Below, in pieces: positions 31,132-38,960 of a stretch of 52,793 nucleotides of DNA. Below the pieces are notes generated by a model, which ran no database searches, was not told where the DNA came from, and worked only from the letters and a program-made list of their open reading frames with translations. The translations under genes and the position numbers were made by a program. The number at the start of each line of letters is the position of its first letter. Positions within the stretch are counted from its first letter, which is position 1. Origin of the DNA: JAUXEH01 sp965602945 (GTDB lineage Bacteria; Acidobacteriota; Aminicenantia; Aminicenantales; Aminicenantaceae); NCBI GenBank assembly GCA_965602945.1, contig CBFDBC010000002.1, positions 1-52,793 of the forward strand, in the 5' to 3' direction.

Positions 31132-31553
31132 GGCACCGAGTCAAGAGTCAGAGACTGGGCCGGAACTCGGCCCAGCGAAAGGCGCTGCTGCGGAATCTGG
31201 TCACATCGTTCCTGGAGAAGGAACGGATCAGCACCACTCATTCCAAAGCCAAGGCGGTACGTCCCGTCGCCGAGAAGATGATCACTCTGGCCAAGACCAA
31301 CACCCTGCATACACGGCGCCGGGCCTTGAGTTACATCTATAAGAAGGACGTGGTCAAGAAACTGTTCGAAGACATCGGACCCCGGTTTACGGAAAGACCC
31401 GGAGGCTACACGCGTATAGTGAAGCTCGGTCCCCGAGCCGGTGATGGGGCTGAAATGGCCGTGATAGAGCTGGTCGGAACAGAGTTCAAGAAGAAAGAGA
31501 AGAAGAAAGAGAAGGTGGCCGAAAAGGCCAAGGCGGCCGCAAAGAAGAAGTAG
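31128..31553 (+). CDS. rplQ: 50S ribosomal protein L17 with Lys-rich tail
   Basis: 141 residues against about 117-130. The core begins MRHRVKSQRLGRNSAQRKAL and has ERISTTHSKAKAVRPVAEKM and ERPGGYTRIVKLGPRAGDGA. The last 22 residues are Lys/Ala/Glu-rich, resembling the low-complexity composition of the next gene at 31729. It closes the ribosomal block. Confidence 0.96.
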   Translation: MRHRVKSQRLGRNSAQRKALLRNLVTSFLEKERISTTHSKAKAVRPVAEKMITLAKTNTLHTRRRALSYIYKKDVVKKLFEDIGPRFTERPGGYTRIVKLGPRAGDGAEMAVIELVGTEFKKKEKKKEKVAEKAKAAAKKK

Positions 31554-31620
31554 CCCCCGCCCTTCCCTCCGAACCTCCCCCTCAACTACCCCAAACTCCT
31601 GATCGCCGGTGTGTGGTCTG

Positions 31621-31642
31621 AGCCGGCCGGGGAGCGCCGGCT
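31621..31642 (+). terminator. Hairpin after rplQ, possible terminator
   Basis: AGCCGGC at 31621-31627 and GCCGGCT at 31636-31642 form a perfect 7-bp GC-rich stem with an 8-base loop. There is no run of T after it, so it may be a weak terminator or an RNA-stabilising stem rather than a classic intrinsic terminator. It separates the ribosomal block from the promoter at 31656. Confidence 0.4.
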
Positions 31643-31655
31643 TCTGAGGTGAGTG

Positions 31656-31684
31656 TTGACTTAGCTCCGGTTTGATGTTACAAA
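31656..31684 (+). promoter_or_regulatory. Promoter of the basic desulforedoxin-like gene
   Basis: TTGACT at 31656-31661, a 17-bp spacer and TACAAA at 31679-31684. The spacing is ideal and the -35 is one base from consensus. It gives a leader of roughly 35-40 bases before ATG 31729, which follows GGAGGG. Confidence 0.7.
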
Positions 31685-31728
31685 TCACACGATGTCCCCG
31701 TTGAGGGACCATCTGTAGGAGGGATTTT

Positions 31729-32142
31729 ATGGCAGTAACCAAAAGCGCCGCTGCGGCAAGGAAACCCGCAGCCGCGAAAACTCCCAGGGCGGCCTCTGCG
31801 GCCCGAACCACGGCGGTAAAGAAGGCCGCTCCCGCGCGGAAGGCCGCGGCCGCCAAAGCCCCGGTTGCGGGAAAAAAGCCGGCAGCGCCCCGAACAACAC
31901 CCCGGAAACCGGCGGCTGCCGCGAAGCCGGTGCCCGTGAAAAAGCCGGCCGCGACCACAACTCAGACCAGGAAGGTCCCACGTATCAAAGCGGGACAGAA
32001 CTGGGCCTGCGGCGTCTGTGGTATGGCCGTCACCGTGGACAGCTGCGGCCTTGTCGAGGAACATGTTTTCCTCTGCTGCGGCCAGGAAATGAGCCGGAAG
32101 AAAAAGAAGAAGGGCAAGAAAAAGAAAGGCAAGAAGAAATAA
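31729..32142 (+). CDS. Basic H1-like protein with desulforedoxin-like Cys motif
   Basis: 137 residues. Residues 1-85 are almost only Ala, Lys, Pro, Thr and Arg in repeats such as KKPAA and RKPAA, like bacterial histone-H1-like proteins. Residues 90-120 form a small domain with Cys94-x2-Cys97-Gly, Cys106 and Cys116-Cys117-Gly-Gln-Glu-Met. The C-x2-C-G ... C-C-G-x-x-M pattern is that of desulforedoxin, where the four Cys hold iron, though zinc is possible. Residues 121-137 are a nearly pure Lys/Gly tail. Likely a DNA- or RNA-binding protein with a metal centre. The join of these parts is unusual and no specific function is claimed. It has its own promoter and converges on mltD 3 bases later. 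Confidence 0.85.
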   Translation: MAVTKSAAAARKPAAAKTPRAASAARTTAVKKAAPARKAAAAKAPVAGKKPAAPRTTPRKPAAAAKPVPVKKPAATTTQTRKVPRIKAGQNWACGVCGMAVTVDSCGLVEEHVFLCCGQEMSRKKKKKGKKKKGKKK

Positions 32143-32145
32143 CGT

Positions 32146-33936
32146 CTATCTGTTGCTGGTGACCCGGAGCTTCTGGCCCGGGTAGATCTTGGAACGTGTC
32201 GTCAACCCGTTCAGACTGAGCAGTACGTTCAGTTCCATCCCATACCTCAGGGCGATCTTGAACGGGGTATCGCCCGATCTCACCGTGTGGAAACTGGATC
32301 CCTCCGCGTTTGCGGCGTGGATGGTCAGCTTCTGGCCCACCTGCAGTGTATTGCTCTTCAGGTTGTTGCGGCGCTTGATCTCCTGGACCGAGGTTGTGAA
32401 GGACTGGGCGATGTGGTAGAGCGTGTCACCACGCTTCACGGTGTATACCAGGTTGTCTCCAGTTTTGGTGAGCTGACGTGTCTGGGTGGTCGAGTAGGAA
32501 CTGCCGTAGCGGGTAGGAACCCTGAGCCGCTGTCCGGGCCTTATGAGGTAGTTGCGGCCCAGACGGTTGGCTTGGGCGATGGAAGAGACCGAAGTGCGGT
32601 AGCGGGTGGCGAGACCTGAGACCGTTTCTCCCCGCCGGACATAATGCGTGACATATGTGGCCTCCGGCGGAACGTAGCGGGAGAGGGCGTCGACGGCCTC
32701 CAGCGCCTGCTCACCGGTCCCCACCGGAACCTTCAGCGCATATTCATTCTCCGGGGAGGATTTGTATCTCAATTCCGGGTTATAGTCGGCCAGGACTTCG
32801 CTGTCCAATTTCAGTCTCTCGGCCAGGGATACCAGCTTGAGCGGCTTGTTGATGCTGATGGTTTCGTACCGCAGGGGTGGATCAGGTTCGGGCAGGGTCA
32901 TGCCGTAGCGAGCCGGGTCCTTGACGATGAGCACTGCGGCTATGAACCGGGGGACGAAACGGCGTGTTTCCCGGGGCAGCATCTGGTACAGGTCCCAGAA
33001 GTTGTCCATGTAGGCGATCCGCTGCTGGTTAATGAGCCTCCGAACACGGAACTCTCCGCAGTTGTAGGCCGCAAGCGCCGTGGTCCAGTCCCCGAACCAG
33101 GAATGAAGTTCTTTCAGGTAAAGGGTGGCCGCCCGCGAAGCCTTTTCAGGGTCCATCCGTTCGTCGATGTAGCGGTCCCGCTTCAATCCATAGCGGTAAC
33201 CGGTGGAGGCGATGAACTGCCACAATCCCAATGCACTGGCACGGGAGAATGCCCGCGTCTTGAACCAGCTCTCGATCATAGGCATCCAGGCCAGCTCTTC
33301 CGGGAGGCCTTCCTTGCGCAGTTCCTCCAGGATCATCTCAACATAGCGGCCGGATCGCCTGTATCCCTCTTCGAACAGCTTGCGCTCCTGTTTGGTGAAA
33401 CTGTCGAGCTCCCGCTGTACATGCTCATTCACCTCCAGCGGGATGGTACCGTGGTTGCCTCCCACGGCCGTGACACGGGAGGCGTAGATCTCCTGGATGC
33501 GCTGTGCGATCAGCAGCCTCAGGTCGTTTTTTTCCTGATCTAGCGGCGACTCGGGGGAGATTTCCATATCCTCCAAGTCAAGGATCAGCCTGTAGGCTGC
33601 ATCCAGATACAGGATCGCGCTGTCCAGGTCCCCCTGATCCCAGGCAAGGAGTGCGGCCTGGTAGGAGCTCAGGCCGTTAGCCAGGAGTTCGGCCGGATCA
33701 TTCTCCTTGTCTGCGCTGTCTTCACCCTCGGTGCCGGAGGGCACTTCGCCCAGGAGAAAATCCTCTTGATCCAGGAACGGTTGAGGGGATTCCACCTGTT
33801 CCTCCTCAACTTGCGGAGCGACAGGAACCGGTGGCTGGGCCTCAGTGGCCGGTTTCTTGCCGGCGGAACAGCCCCAGAGGAACACCAGTAATACGAGCGG
33901 GAGCAGCGTGTGGAAAAAACGGGTTTTTAGAGGCAC
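32146..33936 (-). CDS. mltD: Membrane-bound lytic murein transglycosylase D-like lipoprotein
   Basis: 596 residues from GTG 33936 after AGGAG. A lipoprotein signal ends LVFLWGC with lipid Cys23. After a Glu/Pro-rich linker and a helical stretch comes a lysozyme-like SLT domain (about residues 195-320) with catalytic Glu in MPMIESWFKTRAFSRASALGLW and the ALAAYNCGE motif. Three LysM repeats follow, each with YxVxxGDT-like starts (RRGETVSGLA, KRGDTLYHIA, RSGDTPFKIA), binding peptidoglycan. It cleaves glycan strands at the outer membrane's inner face. Some family members lack the lipobox. Confidence 0.92.
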   Translation of the reverse strand: MPLKTRFFHTLLPLVLLVFLWGCSAGKKPATEAQPPVPVAPQVEEEQVESPQPFLDQEDFLLGEVPSGTEGEDSADKENDPAELLANGLSSYQAALLAWDQGDLDSAILYLDAAYRLILDLEDMEISPESPLDQEKNDLRLLIAQRIQEIYASRVTAVGGNHGTIPLEVNEHVQRELDSFTKQERKLFEEGYRRSGRYVEMILEELRKEGLPEELAWMPMIESWFKTRAFSRASALGLWQFIASTGYRYGLKRDRYIDERMDPEKASRAATLYLKELHSWFGDWTTALAAYNCGEFRVRRLINQQRIAYMDNFWDLYQMLPRETRRFVPRFIAAVLIVKDPARYGMTLPEPDPPLRYETISINKPLKLVSLAERLKLDSEVLADYNPELRYKSSPENEYALKVPVGTGEQALEAVDALSRYVPPEATYVTHYVRRGETVSGLATRYRTSVSSIAQANRLGRNYLIRPGQRLRVPTRYGSSYSTTQTRQLTKTGDNLVYTVKRGDTLYHIAQSFTTSVQEIKRRNNLKSNTLQVGQKLTIHAANAEGSSFHTVRSGDTPFKIALRYGMELNVLLSLNGLTTRSKIYPGQKLRVTSNR

Positions 33937-33956
33937 TTTTCTCCTGAAAAAGGGTA

Positions 33957-33985
33957 TTTATAGCACGTCTACCCAGTATAGTCAA
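33957..33985 (-). promoter_or_regulatory. mltD promoter
   Basis: On the minus strand, TTGACT (33980-33985), a 17-bp spacer and TATAAA (33957-33962). Both boxes are one base from consensus and lie about 20 bases before the GTG start of mltD. Confidence 0.85.
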
Positions 33986-34056
33986 TTTCCTCTGATATAC
34001 AGAACACCATTTAGTCGTAGAAGGTTGCCGGAAAAGGCGATGTTTTTAGACGCGGT

Positions 34057-35037
34057 TCACGCGCGGGCGTGCCGTCGGCGGTGCCATTCCCAGGCCGTGC
34101 GGACAATGGTCTCAAGGTCGGAGTGCCGGGGCCGCCATCCCAGCCACTCTTCTGCCCGGGCTCTGGATGCCAGCAGTTCCGGGACATCCCCCTTGCGCCT
34201 GGGACCTTCACTGTACTCGACCGTTTTGCCGGTGACCTCTTCCGTCTTGTGAATGACCTCCCTCACGGAGTAGCCCTGATTGGCGCCCAGGTTGATGAAT
34301 CCGCTTTCGAGCCCCTCCAGGAGCTTCTGCAGGGCCAGGGAATGGGCGTCTGCCAGGTCAGACACGTGGATGTAGTCCCGGACGGCGGTCCCGTCCGGGG
34401 TGGGAAAATCGGTCCCGAAGATCTCGAGGGTCCTGTCTTCTTCCAGCAGCGAACGCAGGATGTTGGGGATGAGATGGGTCTCGGGTTCGTGCAGTTCTCC
34501 CAATTCCCCTTCAGGATCGGCGCCGGCGGCGTTGAAGTACCGGAGCGAAATGAAGCGCAGGCCGTACGCACGGGCATAATCCAGAAGAATGGACTCAACA
34601 AAAGATTTTGTCTGCCCGTAGGGGTTGGCCGGGCGCCGGGGGTGCGTCTCCAGGATGGGAACAGCTTCCGGGTCTCCGTACACAGCCGCCGAGGAGGAGA
34701 AGATGAAAGTATCTATGCCCGCTTCCAGCATGCCATCGAGGAGGTTGAGGCTGTTGATGAGGTTTGCGGCATAATATTTCTGGGGGTCGTGGAAAGATTC
34801 CCCCACCTGGATGAGGGACGCGAAATGCATGACGGCGTCACAGGGAAATTCTGCAAACGCCGATCGCACGTCATGCTCGCTCATCAAATCCCCTTCGATC
34901 ACGTTGCTTCCGCTTACCAGTTCCCTGTGGCCGGTGGAGAAATTGTCAAAGACCGCGACCTCGAATCCAGCCTTGTTTAATGTTTTGACCGTGTGGGATC
35001 CGATGTAGCCGGCCCCGCCCGTGACCAGCACCCTCAT
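34057..35037 (-). CDS. galE: UDP-glucose 4-epimerase
   Basis: 326 residues, the family length. The NAD-binding Rossmann motif is GGAGYIGSH at residues 7-15, and the catalytic Ser and Tyr-x3-Lys are in FSSSAAVYGD and NPYGQTKSF. The C-terminal part has RRKGDVPELLASRARAEEWLGW. Interconverts UDP-glucose and UDP-galactose for surface polysaccharides. Its ATG overlaps the stop of the cca gene upstream, so the two are one operon. Confidence 0.93.
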   Translation of the reverse strand: MRVLVTGGAGYIGSHTVKTLNKAGFEVAVFDNFSTGHRELVSGSNVIEGDLMSEHDVRSAFAEFPCDAVMHFASLIQVGESFHDPQKYYAANLINSLNLLDGMLEAGIDTFIFSSSAAVYGDPEAVPILETHPRRPANPYGQTKSFVESILLDYARAYGLRFISLRYFNAAGADPEGELGELHEPETHLIPNILRSLLEEDRTLEIFGTDFPTPDGTAVRDYIHVSDLADAHSLALQKLLEGLESGFINLGANQGYSVREVIHKTEEVTGKTVEYSEGPRRKGDVPELLASRARAEEWLGWRPRHSDLETIVRTAWEWHRRRHARA

Positions 35038-36503
35038 GCCTTTTCCTCCTCGAGCATCCGGCGGGCCGTCTCCAGCCCCTCGTCTCTGGTCTCATACGTG
35101 TTGTCGAGCTGCATCTGGTAGAGCTCTTTCAGAAGCCGTCCCATGCCGGGTCCCGGCGGCACGCCCAAAGCGATCAGGTCCCGGCCCAGGATCAGGGGTT
35201 GGATGCTTTCGCGGTTCACGTTCAGTTCCTGAAACTTCTGCAGCAGCCACTGCGCCTCTTCGTCCAGACCGGTCAGGGGTTTTCCATCCCGGCCCGCCCG
35301 GTCGGCGGCATCCAGATAGATCAGCAGTTCGATCTCTCCGCCGATGTCCGCAGCCAGGCGGTTGAAGGCCTTTTTGGTCACCACGTCACGGTTCGACCAG
35401 AGCTCGGACGCCCGGTGGTGGCAGCGTACCAGGGACAGAACTGTGTCCCGCAGGTCGTATCCCAGGTAGGAGAAGACCTTGAAGCGGTCGAACATTTGAC
35501 GAGCGAGTTTTTCGCCTGCAGTGTCATGCCTGTAGTTGGTGATGATCATCCGCCCCCGCTTGAACTCCCATGCGGCCGTGGCCGGCTTGCCCACGTCATG
35601 GAGCAGGCCGGCCAGGAGCAGGGCCAGTTTCTCCGGCCGCGTTATCCCGACCATCCCGGCCAGGCGGGAGGCCTGGTCCACCGTGTTTTTCGTGTGCTGC
35701 CAGACGCTGTGATGCCCGTAACGGTCCTTTTCCGGGTGGAATTCCGAATCCTGGATGGACAGAGTGAGGGCGAAAAGCTCGGGATAGAGCTGGCGGAGCG
35801 CGCTCAGCATGAACAGCTCTTCCAATCCCCGGGAGGGTAGGGGGGAATCCATCAGGATCTTGAAGAGCTCCTCGTTGATCCGCTCGACGCTGAGGCCGGA
35901 AAGATCCATCTCCTTGGCCGCGGCATAAACATCGGGATCGACTGTGTAGCCCAGGACCGAAGCGAAGCGGGCTGCCCTGAGGACACGCAGCGGGTCATCG
36001 GGAAAGGCGGCCGGGTTGGTCAGTCGCAGGATGCTGCCGGCGATGTCTTCCCGTCCCTGAAAGGGATCGACGACCTGGCCGTCCGCGAGTCGGACGGCGA
36101 TGCTGTTGCAGCGAAAATCCCGGCGCTCCAGGTCCTTTTCGATGGGCAGCTCCGGGTCCGCATCGATGACGAAGTCCTTGTGTCCCCGAACGGCCCTGTC
36201 TTTGGGGATGTCTTTCCGCGGCAGCGCGATATCGTATGTGAGGTTTTCTCGCGTGAACTTGATGACGCCGAAGCTCCTGCCGACCAGGTCGACTCGGCCG
36301 TGCGGCTGCAGCCGCTGTGTGATATCCTCCACGGCGTGGTGCAAAATGAGAAGGTCCAGTTCATCATGCTTCCATTCATCAAGCTTCGGTCCATGCTCCC
36401 GCCTAAGGACATCCCGCACACCTCCCCCGACTACGAAGACATCCTGCTTGAAAAGCCGGACGAAGAGATCCTTGTCCGGGAAGGCGATGCCGAGCTTGTC
36501 CAT
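35034..36503 (-). CDS. cca: tRNA nucleotidyltransferase / poly(A) polymerase family with HD domain
   Basis: 489 residues from ATG 36503 (ATG 36506 is an alternative; GGAG is better spaced for the second). Class II nucleotidyltransferase motifs are visible: VVGGGVRDVL, then DELDLLIL where a D-x-D catalytic pair is usual, VGRSFGVIKF, ERRDFRCNSIAV and DPLRVLRAARFAS. The first Asp of the pair appears to be Glu. An HD phosphohydrolase-type domain follows (HSVWQHTKNTV, LLHDVGKPA). It adds CCA ends, or A tails, to tRNA; the split between CCA-adding and poly(A) activity cannot be read from the sequence. Confidence 0.85.
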   Translation of the reverse strand: MDKLGIAFPDKDLFVRLFKQDVFVVGGGVRDVLRREHGPKLDEWKHDELDLLILHHAVEDITQRLQPHGRVDLVGRSFGVIKFTRENLTYDIALPRKDIPKDRAVRGHKDFVIDADPELPIEKDLERRDFRCNSIAVRLADGQVVDPFQGREDIAGSILRLTNPAAFPDDPLRVLRAARFASVLGYTVDPDVYAAAKEMDLSGLSVERINEELFKILMDSPLPSRGLEELFMLSALRQLYPELFALTLSIQDSEFHPEKDRYGHHSVWQHTKNTVDQASRLAGMVGITRPEKLALLLAGLLHDVGKPATAAWEFKRGRMIITNYRHDTAGEKLARQMFDRFKVFSYLGYDLRDTVLSLVRCHHRASELWSNRDVVTKKAFNRLAADIGGEIELLIYLDAADRAGRDGKPLTGLDEEAQWLLQKFQELNVNRESIQPLILGRDLIALGVPPGPGMGRLLKELYQMQLDNTYETRDEGLETARRMLEEEKA

Positions 36504-36523
36504 CATGGCTCCGTGTCAGGATG

Positions 36524-36552
36524 ATGATACCCCAGCCCGGGGATTATTTCAA
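36524..36552 (-). promoter_or_regulatory. Promoter of the cca-galE operon
   Basis: On the minus strand, TTGAAA (36547-36552), a 17-bp spacer and TATCAT (36524-36529). It lies about 20 bases before the cca start. Five of six bases match consensus in the -35 and five of six in the -10. Confidence 0.7.
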
Positions 36553-36640
36553 CGAGCGGTGCCCTTGATAGAGACCGTGGTCTGGATATTGCGGGGCGGT
36601 TGGTGTATTCTAGAGTGTCACTCCGTGACCGAGGTATACT

Positions 36641-37477
36641 ATGTGCAGAAGATGGTTCGTATGGATCGTTATGTTGGCGTCGCTGTCGGTTTCGGCACCG
36701 GCCCAGGAAAACGACATCAAGATCGCTCTCGAGGAGAAGCGTGTGGAGAGCCTGAGCCCGGAAGGGCTTGACCTCGTGTTCTACATCCGGCTGGAGAATG
36801 TCTCCTCCCGGGATTATTCCCTTACAGCCAACTCGTACCGGTTCGTGATCCAGGAACAGGAGTATCTGCGGCTCCCTGCGAGAAGCCTGGGCAGGGACCT
36901 GCCGTTGAATCGTGGTTCCAGTGAGAGGATCCGGCTCCCGGTTCGCATCACATACGATAACCTGTACAGAAGCATCGCCGGGGTACAAGACGCAGTCTCG
37001 GTGAACTGCTACATCATGGGTGAGATGGTGTTCGCCCGAGGTCGCCGCCGGGGAGGCAGCCTCCCATTCGCTTTCAGCGCGGAATTCCCCATATTCCGGG
37101 CACCTACCGTGTCCGTGCAGTCGGTCAAGACCAGGGCTCTCACCATCGGGGGCGCAGACCTGGAGGTGGTGCTGAAGATCGCCAATCCCAACGGATTCAG
37201 CCTTGACATGGACGACCTGGAATACGACCTGAAGCTCGGCGGCCACCCGCTCAAACAAGGGCGGATCCGCTCCAGCGATCCTATCGCCTCATCCTCCGAA
37301 CATATCCTGTCCATTCCCCTGCTGTTCAATTTCTATGACGTGGGGAAGGATGTGCATGCCCTCCTGCTGCAGGAGAGTGTCTCCTGCCAGGTGACCGGTA
37401 CCCTGTTCATGCGCACGCAGTGGGAGCGTCTGTCCCTTCCTTTCGAGCTCAACCAGCGGGTTGCTGTCGAACGATAA
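36641..37477 (+). CDS. Exported LEA-type-2 (WHy domain) protein
   Basis: 278 residues with a signal peptide (CRRWFVWIVMLASLSVSAPA, cleavage near residue 21). Two LEA14-like beta-sandwich repeats are suggested: residues about 30-125 (FYIRLENVSSRDYSLTANSY) and about 150-270 (LKIANPNGFSLDMDDLEYDL, then LGGHPLKQGR). The NPNxFxLxxxxLxYxLxxxG pattern is typical of WHy domains. Such proteins are linked to desiccation or stress protection, but the bacterial role is unsettled. GAGG at 36631-36634 supports ATG 36641. Confidence 0.8.
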   Translation: MCRRWFVWIVMLASLSVSAPAQENDIKIALEEKRVESLSPEGLDLVFYIRLENVSSRDYSLTANSYRFVIQEQEYLRLPARSLGRDLPLNRGSSERIRLPVRITYDNLYRSIAGVQDAVSVNCYIMGEMVFARGRRRGGSLPFAFSAEFPIFRAPTVSVQSVKTRALTIGGADLEVVLKIANPNGFSLDMDDLEYDLKLGGHPLKQGRIRSSDPIASSSEHILSIPLLFNFYDVGKDVHALLLQESVSCQVTGTLFMRTQWERLSLPFELNQRVAVER

Positions 37478-37516
37478 TATGGGGCGTCATACCGGAGGCG
37501 GTGAGCGGGCCGCGAC

Positions 37517-38410
37517 ATGATGAACACAGCAGCAGGCTCCGTCATCGAGATCAGCGTCATCATCCCCACCTACAACCGCGCGGGCTTCCTGCAGGAGGCC
37601 ATACGATCCGTGCTCGACCAGGATTACTGGCAGGAAGGAACCGGGTGGGAGTTCCTAGTCGTGGACGACGGATCCACGGATGGCACCGCAGAAGTACTCC
37701 GGTCTCACGCGTCGAGCGTCTCCTATGTCCGGCAGCCACACGCCGGAGTCAGCGCCGCACGCAACCGGGGCCTGCGGCTGACCCGGGGTGAGTACGTGGC
37801 GTTCCTGGATTCGGACGATCTGTGGGAACCGCACAAGATCTCCCGCCAGATGCGTTTCATGAAGGAGCGAGCCGAAGCCGTTGTGGTCTGCAGCGAGGAG
37901 ACATGGATCCGGAACGGTGTTTTCGTTAACCCCCGCAGGAAGCACCGCAAGCATTCCGGTTGGGTCTTCGAGAAATTCCTGCCGCTCTGCCTGTTGAGCC
38001 TGTCCTCGGCCCTGTTCCGGAGGCGTGTTTTCGATGAGATCGGGGTTTTCGACGAGGATCTCCCGGCCTGCGAAGACTATGACCTGGGGATCCGCCTGGC
38101 CCACCGATACCCAGTGTACACACTGCCGGATGCGCTGATCGTCAAACGCGGGGGCCATGCGGACCAGCTGTCGAAACAGTACTGGGGGATGGACCGGTTC
38201 CGTGTGTCGGCCCTGGAAAAGGCCCTGGAGCTCGACCTGACACCGGATCAGAGGCGGCTGGTCCAGGCCGAGCTGGCACGCAGATGTCGGATATTGAGCA
38301 TCGGGTACGGCAAGAGGGGCAAGCATGCCGAGGCAAAACCCTATGAAGACCGCCTGCGTCTGTACGGTACGCCCTCCGGATCGACCTGCGATCCCGCTGA
38401 AGGGGCTTAA
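37517..38410 (+). CDS. Family 2 glycosyltransferase
   Basis: 297 residues. GT-A fold motifs: SVIIPTYNRAGFLQEAIRSV, the nucleotide-binding VVDDGSTDGT, the metal-binding DSDDLWEPHK and the base-region ACEDYDLGIRLAHRY. No membrane helices are evident, so it is probably a cytosolic or membrane-associated enzyme adding a sugar to a surface glycan. Acceptor and donor cannot be read from the sequence; galE upstream on the other strand makes UDP-galactose a possibility. It lies 39 bases after the LEA-type gene and is likely cotranscribed. Confidence 0.88.
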   Translation: MMNTAAGSVIEISVIIPTYNRAGFLQEAIRSVLDQDYWQEGTGWEFLVVDDGSTDGTAEVLRSHASSVSYVRQPHAGVSAARNRGLRLTRGEYVAFLDSDDLWEPHKISRQMRFMKERAEAVVVCSEETWIRNGVFVNPRRKHRKHSGWVFEKFLPLCLLSLSSALFRRRVFDEIGVFDEDLPACEDYDLGIRLAHRYPVYTLPDALIVKRGGHADQLSKQYWGMDRFRVSALEKALELDLTPDQRRLVQAELARRCRILSIGYGKRGKHAEAKPYEDRLRLYGTPSGSTCDPAEGA

Positions 38411-38429
38411 TACAAAAAGGAGGGACGAG

Positions 38430-38948
38430 ATGGGAGTGCTGGATGTGATCAGGGCCCGGAGGAGCGTCCGGGCCTACAAGAGCGAGCCTGTACTCGAGGA
38501 GACACTGGCACGGGTCCTGGAAGCGGCCCGGCTTGCGCCGTCAGGGAAGAACCTGCAGCCCTGGAAGTTCATCCTGGTCCGGGATGAGGAAAAAAAGCGG
38601 CAGCTGGCCGAGGCTTCCCGGGGACAATTCTTCATTGCGGAGGCGCCGCTCGTCATCGTGGCCTGCGGGTATCCCGAACGCAGCTACCAGCGGCAGGGGA
38701 ACTACATGACCTCCTGGACCATCGATGTGAGCATCGCGATAGATCATCTCATGCTGCAGGCGCAGGAGGAAGGGCTGGGGACCTGCTGGATCGGAGCCTT
38801 TGAGGAAACCGCGGTCAAGGCACTCCTCGATGTCCCTGACGCGGTGAAGGTGCTGGCCCTTACACCCCTGGGGTACCCGGCGGAGGCCCCGCCCGACAGG
38901 GGACGTCGCGGCCTCGATAAGATCGTGTGCTACGAACGATATATGTGA
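38430..38948 (+). CDS. Nitroreductase family FMN protein
   Basis: 172 residues from ATG 38430 after AGGAGGG; the frame is open upstream into the glycosyltransferase gene but has no site there. It begins with the family pattern VLDVIRARRSVRAYKSEPV, then AARLAPSGKNLQPWKFILVR for FMN binding, and DVSIAIDHLMLQAQEEGLGT and WIGAFEE. It probably reduces quinones or nitro compounds with NAD(P)H. The substrate is not assignable. It follows the glycosyltransferase gene by 19 bases. Confidence 0.9.
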   Translation: MGVLDVIRARRSVRAYKSEPVLEETLARVLEAARLAPSGKNLQPWKFILVRDEEKKRQLAEASRGQFFIAEAPLVIVACGYPERSYQRQGNYMTSWTIDVSIAIDHLMLQAQEEGLGTCWIGAFEETAVKALLDVPDAVKVLALTPLGYPAEAPPDRGRRGLDKIVCYERYM

Positions 38949-38960
38949 GGTGAGGGGCGG

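Noticed and set aside
36633..36640. TATACT immediately before the LEA-type gene's ATG, as a -10 box
   Set aside because: Transcription would start inside the coding region and lose the ribosome site. No matching -35 was seen at 17 bp.
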